From assembly GCF_008830365.1 (NCBI RefSeq), contig NZ_WBKI01000003.1:62001-126000 (forward strand): a stretch of DNA of 64,000 nucleotides, in the 5' to 3' direction. The position numbers and the translations under genes are program-made. Shown here one piece after another: positions 59,230-64,000 of the stretch (positions within the stretch are counted from its first letter, which is position 1; every line of letters starts with the position of its first letter). Source of the stretch: Serratia proteamaculans (lineage in GTDB: Bacteria; Pseudomonadota; Gammaproteobacteria; Enterobacterales; Enterobacteriaceae). Under the pieces are notes generated by a model that ran no database searches, was not told the DNA's origin, and worked only from the letters and a program-made list of their open reading frames with translations.

Positions 59230-59253
59230 CAGGAGCGCAACAGGGCGCTCCTG
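59230..59253. terminator. hairpin between alaE and cra
   Basis: CAGGAGCGC (59230-59238) and GCGCTCCTG (59245-59253) form a perfect 9-base stem between the convergent genes. No strong T-run follows on either side. Confidence 0.5.
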
Positions 59254-59260
59254 TTGAGGA

Positions 59261-60265
59261 TTATTTCCTGCTAAGACTGCCGCGACGGAACAGATTGCGC
59301 CGGATGCGCGTCAGACCCGGTTTGGGTTTACGTGGTTCATCCAGGCTGGCCAGCACCAGTTCCAGCACGCGCTCGGCCACGTCACGGTGACGCTGGGCAA
59401 CCGCCAAGACCGGACACTCGAGGAAGTCCAACAGCTCGTGATCGCCAAAGGTGGCGATCGCCAGATCGGTCGGCAAACGACCACGTTGCTTCAGCGTCAC
59501 GTCCATCACCCCTTGCAGCAAAGAGAATGAGGTGGTGAACAGCGCCTGCGGCATCGGGTGGGTTTTCAACCATTCGGCAAACAACACGCCGGCAGCCTCA
59601 CGCTCATAACTGTTGGCATACAGATAATCGACATGCCGCTCGTCATCCTGCCATGCCTCACGGAACCCCTGCTCACGCAGGAAGCTGACTGAAAGTTCCG
59701 GCAAGGCCCCCAGATACAGCACCGATTCAGCCGGGAAGGTACGAAGCTCCTGCGCCAGCGCGAATGAGTCCTCTTGATCGGCCCCCACCACGCTGATGAA
59801 ATGCTCGCGATCCAGTGCCCGGTCCAGAGCGATAATCGGCAGTGGATCGTTGGCCCAACGCTGATAGAACGGGTGCTCTGGCGGTAAGGCGGTGGAAACG
59901 ATCAACGCGTCAACCTGGCGTTGCAACAGGTGCTCAATGCAGCGCATCTCGTTATCCGGTTGATCTTCCGAACAGGCAATCAACAACTGGTAGCCGCGTT
60001 GGCGAGCCTGACGTTCCAGATAGTTGGCAATGCGGGTGTAGCTGGTGTTTTCCAGATCCGGTATCACCAGACCGATTGAACGAGTCCGCCCGGCGCGCAG
60101 CCCTGCCGCGACGGCATTCGGATGATAGTTGTGCTCCCTGACCACGGCCATCACTTTTTCGACGGTTTTATCGCTGACACGATACTGCTTCGCCTTGCCG
60201 TTGATGACATAACTGGCCGTAGTGCGCGAAACGCCTGCGAGACGCGCGATTTCATCCAGTTTCAC
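59261..60265 (-). CDS. cra: catabolite repressor/activator Cra (FruR)
   Basis: A LacI-family regulator that activates gluconeogenic and represses glycolytic genes and is released by fructose 1-phosphate. The 334-residue protein starts with the helix-turn-helix [20 protein letters not shown], then the hinge ([16 protein letters not shown]), then the periplasmic-binding-like effector domain. eno in this window is a typical glycolytic type of target, though I did not identify a Cra site there. It lies 216 bases after ilvH beyond a terminator. Confidence 0.97.
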   Translation of the reverse strand: MKLDEIARLAGVSRTTASYVINGKAKQYRVSDKTVEKVMAVVREHNYHPNAVAAGLRAGRTRSIGLVIPDLENTSYTRIANYLERQARQRGYQLLIACSEDQPDNEMRCIEHLLQRQVDALIVSTALPPEHPFYQRWANDPLPIIALDRALDREHFISVVGADQEDSFALAQELRTFPAESVLYLGALPELSVSFLREQGFREAWQDDERHVDYLYANSYEREAAGVLFAEWLKTHPMPQALFTTSFSLLQGVMDVTLKQRGRLPTDLAIATFGDHELLDFLECPVLAVAQRHRDVAERVLELVLASLDEPRKPKPGLTRIRRNLFRRGSLSRK

Positions 60266-60427
60266 GTTAACCCCTTAATGACGCTGAAAATAGAAGTGAA
60301 AACCATGCTCGGATTAACCATCGCATCCTGTGCGGTTATTCAATCCAGCCTCTGCGATCTAACAGCAGAAAACACTGCCTAGCAACCGCTTTTGCCGAAA
60401 GGTGCCAGCAAACAGGCAAAAAACACC

Positions 60428-60458
60428 GAAAAACAAAGGGCGCAGCCTGGCTACGCCC
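60428..60458 (-). terminator. terminator of ilvIH
   Basis: On the minus strand a 9-base stem (60438-60446 with 60450-60458, one G-T pair) is followed by a T-rich run (complement of 60428-60437), 24 bases after the ilvH stop. Confidence 0.75.
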
Positions 60459-60481
60459 CTAGATTATGCCGGTATCACGCC

Positions 60482-60973
60482 TCAGCGCATGATTTTATCG
60501 CCGCGCGACACGCCGACCACACCGGAACGCGCCACCTCGACAATTTCGGCCACTTCACGCACCGCACTCAGGAACGCATCCAGTTTGTCGCTGGCACCCG
60601 CCAGTTGAACGGTGTACAGCGTAGCCGTAACGTCGACAATCTGACCACGGAAAATGTCGGCGCAGCGTTTCACCTCTTCGCGGCCATAACCGCTGGCCTG
60701 CAGCTTCACCAGCATGATTTCACGCTCAACGTGCGCGCCCTGCACCAGTTCGCTGACGCGCAGCACGTCCACCAACTTATGCAGCTGCTTTTCGATCTGC
60801 TCCAGCACTTTCTCATCGCCAACGGTTTGAATCGTCATACGTGACAGAGTGGGATCGTCGGTCGGTGCTACCGTCAGGCTTTCAATGTTGTAACCGCGCT
60901 GAGAGAACAAGCCCACCACACGCGATAACGCACCGGATTCATTTTCCAGCAATACAGATAAAATACGGCGCAT
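60482..60973 (-). CDS. ilvH: acetolactate synthase III small subunit
   Basis: The regulatory subunit that gives AHAS III its valine feedback inhibition. The 163-residue product starts [20 protein letters not shown], an ACT domain with the valine-binding loop, followed by the C-terminal ALS domain. The same length as in E. coli; a 10-codon extension into ilvI is rejected. It begins two bases after the ilvI stop. Confidence 0.97.
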   Translation of the reverse strand: MRRILSVLLENESGALSRVVGLFSQRGYNIESLTVAPTDDPTLSRMTIQTVGDEKVLEQIEKQLHKLVDVLRVSELVQGAHVEREIMLVKLQASGYGREEVKRCADIFRGQIVDVTATLYTVQLAGASDKLDAFLSAVREVAEIVEVARSGVVGVSRGDKIMR

Positions 60974-60975
60974 GA

Positions 60976-62694
60976 TCAGGTCCTCTCCGTTTTGCTTAAC
61001 CACATTTCGTCCATGCTTCCACCCCGGATCTGCATCGGGTAAACATGTTCGGTCTCATCGACGGTGACGTCGACAAATACCAGACGCTCCTTCTCGGCCA
61101 GCGCCTGTGCCAGTTTGCTTTCCAGCTCATCCGGGGTGCGAATGGCGATGCCTACGTGGCCATAAGCCTCCGCCAGTTTGACGAAGTCCGGTAGGGAATC
61201 CATATAAGACTGGGAGTGGCGGCCGGAATAAATCATGTCCTGCCACTGCTTCACCATCCCCAGATAGCGGTTGTTCAGGTTCACTACGATCACCGGCAGG
61301 TTGTACTGCAGCGCGGTGGACAGCTCCTGAATGTTCATCTGGATACTGCCGTCCCCGGTGACACACACCACGGTTTCATCAGGCAGTGCCAACTTCACGC
61401 CCAGCGCCGCCGGCAGACCAAAGCCCATGGTGCCCAGCCCGCCGGAGTTAATCCAACGGCGTGGTTTGTCGAATGGGTAGTAGAGTGCGGCGAACATCTG
61501 GTGCTGGCCGACATCGGAGGTGACATAAGCGTCGCCTTTGGTCAGCCGGTGCAGGGTTTCGATCACTGCCTGCGGCTTAATGGTGCCGCTGTTTTTGTCG
61601 TAGCTCAGGCAATTACGCGCGCGCCACTGCTCAATGGACTGCCACCAGTCACGCAACGCATCGTGGTCCTGCGCCTTGTCTTCCTGTGCCAGAAGCTCCA
61701 GCATCTGCGTAAGCACCTGTTTGGCATCGCCAACGATTGGAATATCGGCGTCTACCGTCTTGGAAATTGAGGTAGGGTCAATGTCGATATGCAGTACGGT
61801 AGCGTCCGGGCAGTATTTGGCCAGGTTGTTGGTGGTACGATCGTCAAAACGCACGCCGACGGCAAAAATCACGTCAGAGTTGTGCATGGTTTTGTTGGCT
61901 TCATAAGTGCCGTGCATGCCAAGCATGCCGACGCTCTGGCGATGAGTACCGGGAAAGGCACCCAACCCCATCAGGGTGCAGGTCACCGGCAGATTCAGCT
62001 TCTCCGCCAATTCCAGCAGCTCTGCCTCACAGGCCGAGTTGATCGCCCCGCCACCAACGTACATAACGGGTTTTTTAGCCGACAGCACGGTGTGTAACGC
62101 ACGCTTAATCTGCCCGCGATGCCCTTGCACCGTCGGGTTATAGGAACGCATGCTCACTTCCTGCGGATAGGCGTAAGGCATTCTCACCGCCGGACCCACG
62201 ATGTCTTTCGGCAGGTCGATCACCACCGGACCAGGGCGACCGGTGGAGGCCAGGTAAAAAGCCTTCTTCAGGATGCCGGGAATATCTTCGGTGCGTTTGA
62301 CCAGGAAGCTGTGCTTCACTACCGGGCGAGAAATCCCCACCATGTCGCACTCCTGGAAGGCATCATAGCCAATCAGCGAGCTGGGAACCTGACCGGACAG
62401 CACTACCATTGGGATGGAATCCATATAGGCGGTCGCAATACCGGTGATCGCATTGGTCGCTCCGGGGCCTGAGGTCACCAGCACCACCCCCACTTCGCCA
62501 GTCGCACGCGCATAGCCATCGGCCATATGCACGGCACCTTGCTCATGGCGTACCAATATGTGATCGATTCCTCCGACCGTATGCAGGGCATCGTAGATAT
62601 CGAGTACCGCCCCGCCCGGATAACCGAATACATGCTTAACGCCCTGATCGATCAACGATCGGACGACCATCTCGGCTCCTGACAACATCTCCAT
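60976..62694 (-). CDS. ilvI: acetolactate synthase III large subunit
   Basis: The catalytic TPP/FAD subunit that condenses pyruvate into acetolactate (valine, leucine) or with 2-oxobutyrate into acetohydroxybutyrate (isoleucine). The 572-residue protein has the catalytic Glu region in [18 protein letters not shown] and the TPP-binding [16 protein letters not shown] ... NLNN. GGAGG precedes the ATG. The 2-oxobutyrate released by the window's methionine gamma-lyase is one of its substrates. Confidence 0.97.
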   Translation of the reverse strand: MEMLSGAEMVVRSLIDQGVKHVFGYPGGAVLDIYDALHTVGGIDHILVRHEQGAVHMADGYARATGEVGVVLVTSGPGATNAITGIATAYMDSIPMVVLSGQVPSSLIGYDAFQECDMVGISRPVVKHSFLVKRTEDIPGILKKAFYLASTGRPGPVVIDLPKDIVGPAVRMPYAYPQEVSMRSYNPTVQGHRGQIKRALHTVLSAKKPVMYVGGGAINSACEAELLELAEKLNLPVTCTLMGLGAFPGTHRQSVGMLGMHGTYEANKTMHNSDVIFAVGVRFDDRTTNNLAKYCPDATVLHIDIDPTSISKTVDADIPIVGDAKQVLTQMLELLAQEDKAQDHDALRDWWQSIEQWRARNCLSYDKNSGTIKPQAVIETLHRLTKGDAYVTSDVGQHQMFAALYYPFDKPRRWINSGGLGTMGFGLPAALGVKLALPDETVVCVTGDGSIQMNIQELSTALQYNLPVIVVNLNNRYLGMVKQWQDMIYSGRHSQSYMDSLPDFVKLAEAYGHVGIAIRTPDELESKLAQALAEKERLVFVDVTVDETEHVYPMQIRGGSMDEMWLSKTERT

Positions 62695-62885
62695 GGGTTT
62701 GCCTCCAGGCTAACTTATTCTTATCTGGCGCCGGAACGTGGCGCCTGTTGTGGGGCAATACCCCAAACTTTTTATGGATTGACTATAACCCATTAACATA
62801 ACGTCAGAATATAAGGCAGGCAAACGGCAAAATGGCACAACAACAAAAGGGTTACTGGCAACGAGCTGGGGATCGGGGATTTACA
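62695..62885 (-). promoter_or_regulatory. ilvIH leader and upstream region
   Basis: Two small hairpins lie in the leader: GGCGCC/GGCGCC (62727-62745) and GGGG-CAATA-CCCC (62752-62764). The AT-rich sequence beyond about 62765 must hold the promoter; E. coli ilvIH is activated by Lrp, but I cannot mark its sites with confidence. The gene leuO, which adjoins ilvI in E. coli, is absent. Confidence 0.4.
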
Positions 62886-62930
62886 GAAACAATGCACTAG
62901 CCGCTGGCAAATCGGGCTAGGCATTGTTTC
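62886..62930. terminator. long hairpin after the acyl-CoA synthetase gene
   Basis: GAAACAATGC-(A)-CTAGCC (62886-62902) pairs with GGCTAG-GCATTGTTTC (62915-62930), 16 pairs with one bulge. On the minus strand it lies about 80 bases after the synthetase stop and ends in a T-rich sequence, so it probably ends that transcript before ilvIH. Confidence 0.55.
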
Positions 62931-63010
62931 AGTCAGGCGAGGAATTACAGAACTATATCAGGCAAGAAAGATGCCGTTTTTTTAACCGGGCAACCTGCAC
63001 TAAGTCTTGG

Positions 63011-64000
63011 TTAAGCCTTCTCCTGGTACATCGAATCAATTTCACTCTGATAGCGCTGCAAAATCACTTTACGACGCAGCTTCAACGTCGGTGTCAGTTC
63101 CCCCAACTCCATCGAAAAGGCCGCCGGCAACAGGGTAAACTTTTTCACCTGTTCGAAACGCGCCAACTCTTTTTGCATCTCACGCAGGCGGCTGTCGAAC
63201 ATTTCCAGAATATGGCTGTTGCGCAGCAGTTCAAGCCGATCCTGGTATTTCAGGTTGATGGACTTGGCATACTCTTCCAGCGACTCAAAGCTGGGCACAA
63301 TCAAAGCGGAGACAAATTTACGTGCGTCGGCAATGATCGCCACCTGTTCGATAAAGCGATCCTGCGCCAGCGTACCTTCTAGCATCTGCGGGGCAATGTA
63401 CTTACCACCGGAGGTTTTCATCAAATCCTTAAGACGCTCGGTGATAAACAGGTTGCCGCCTTCGTCAATGGCACCGGCATCGCCGGTCTTCAACCAACCA
63501 TCTTCGGTAAATGAGGCGGCGGTTTCCAGCGGCTTATTGAAATAACCGCGCATCACCACCGGGCCACGCACCTGGATTTCATTCTCCTCACCAATACGCA
63601 CCTCAACCCCCGGCAGGGGTTTGCCAATCGAGCCAAAGCGGAAATTGCCCTCTTCCCAGCAGGAAACGGTGGCGCAGGTCTCGGTCATGCCATAACCATA
63701 TTTGATGTTGATGCCCATAGCCTGGAAAAACAGGATGACATTGTCGTCCAGTTTGGCACCGGCAGCCGGCAAGAACCGCACCCGCCCGCCGAGAATGCCG
63801 CGCAGTTTACTCAACACCAGCTTATCGGCCCAACGGTGGGAAAGATCAAACAACTTGCCCAGAGGTTTACCGGCGCGTTCTTGCAGGAACTTACGCTCAC
63901 CGCAGACAATTGCCCAGTGGAACAGTGCACGGCGCAGCCAGGGGGCACGGGCAACTTTCTCGTGCACTGCACTGAAGATTTTTTCGTAGAACCGCGGCAC
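63011..64000 (-). CDS. long-chain acyl-CoA synthetase (AMP-binding), 3' part
   Basis: The C-terminal 329 residues of an AMP-binding acyl-CoA synthetase; the 5' part lies beyond the window edge, and the family is usually about 600 residues. It would activate a fatty acid through an acyl-adenylate and pass it to CoA. Visible motifs are [15 protein letters not shown] (adenylate binding), GWLKTGDAG, the hinge [17 protein letters not shown] with the catalytic region, and [16 protein letters not shown] at the end. The closest type is FadD15-like long-chain ligases rather than E. coli FadD. The exact substrate cannot be read from this part. Confidence 0.85.
   Translation of the reverse strand: MPRFYEKIFSAVHEKVARAPWLRRALFHWAIVCGERKFLQERAGKPLGKLFDLSHRWADKLVLSKLRGILGGRVRFLPAAGAKLDDNVILFFQAMGINIKYGYGMTETCATVSCWEEGNFRFGSIGKPLPGVEVRIGEENEIQVRGPVVMRGYFNKPLETAASFTEDGWLKTGDAGAIDEGGNLFITERLKDLMKTSGGKYIAPQMLEGTLAQDRFIEQVAIIADARKFVSALIVPSFESLEEYAKSINLKYQDRLELLRNSHILEMFDSRLREMQKELARFEQVKKFTLLPAAFSMELGELTPTLKLRRKVILQRYQSEIDSMYQEKA

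Noticed and set aside
58773-59390. A 205-codon plus-strand frame overlapping alaE and cra
   Set aside because: It is in a different frame from alaE and runs antisense into cra; the AlaE frame has clear family similarity.

Overview
The window looks like chromosome from an Enterobacterales member close to Serratia/Yersiniaceae. This is an inference: almost every protein reads as an ortholog of an Escherichia coli K-12 protein with near-identical length, coding DNA is GC-rich, an ERIC element is present, and a hut operon plus methionine gamma-lyase suit Serratia-type genomes better than E. coli. I see no prophage, insertion sequence, CRISPR array, rRNA or tRNA. Most of the window is housekeeping backbone, and the interest lies in gene remnants, junctions and intergenic elements.

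Region by region. (1) 1-5150: histidine utilisation, hutU-hutH-permease, behind a HutC-type operator and followed by a short remnant resembling a HutH C-terminus. (2) 5186-7998, minus strand: an operon of sulfide:quinone reductase-like flavoprotein, DUF1641 protein and methionine gamma-lyase. (3) 8307-18017: eno, pyrG, mazG, relA, a decayed rlmD fragment, then barA. (4) 18018-18235: a structured element bounded by two copies of one hairpin. (5) 18236-27068: degP with a sigma-E promoter, dgt, mtnN-btuF-yadS, erpA, clcA, hemL. (6) 27129-32376: ampE, with ampD reduced to about 38 codons, nadC, and the type IV pilus genes ppdD-hofB-hofC. (7) 32434-40043: guaC, ERIC element, coaE-zapD-yacG, mutT, secA, secM, and a DciA-like DUF721 gene divergent from secM. 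(8) 40058-57908, minus strand: lpxC and the complete dcw cluster, transcribed mraZ-rsmH-ftsL-ftsI-murE-murF-mraY-murD-ftsW-murG-murC-ddlB-ftsQ-ftsA-ftsZ-lpxC, behind a recognisable MraZ operator. (9) 58780-64000: alaE between mraZ and cra, then ilvIH and the 3' part of a long-chain acyl-CoA synthetase gene cut by the window edge.

How it works together. The dcw block makes lipid II from UDP-MurNAc (MurC, D, E, F, MraY, MurG, Ddl), flips/polymerises and cross-links it at the septum (FtsW, FtsI, FtsL, FtsQ, FtsA, FtsZ), and shares its end with LpxC (lipid A) and SecM/SecA (export). ZapD upstream stabilises FtsZ. RelA, BarA and Cra tie this to nutrient state.

The observations most worth a second look are the ampD remnant beside an intact ampE, the rlmD remnant between relA and barA, the SQR-DUF1641-MGL sulfur operon, the structured element downstream of degP, the altered SecM arrest motif, and a DciA-like gene in an enterobacterium.
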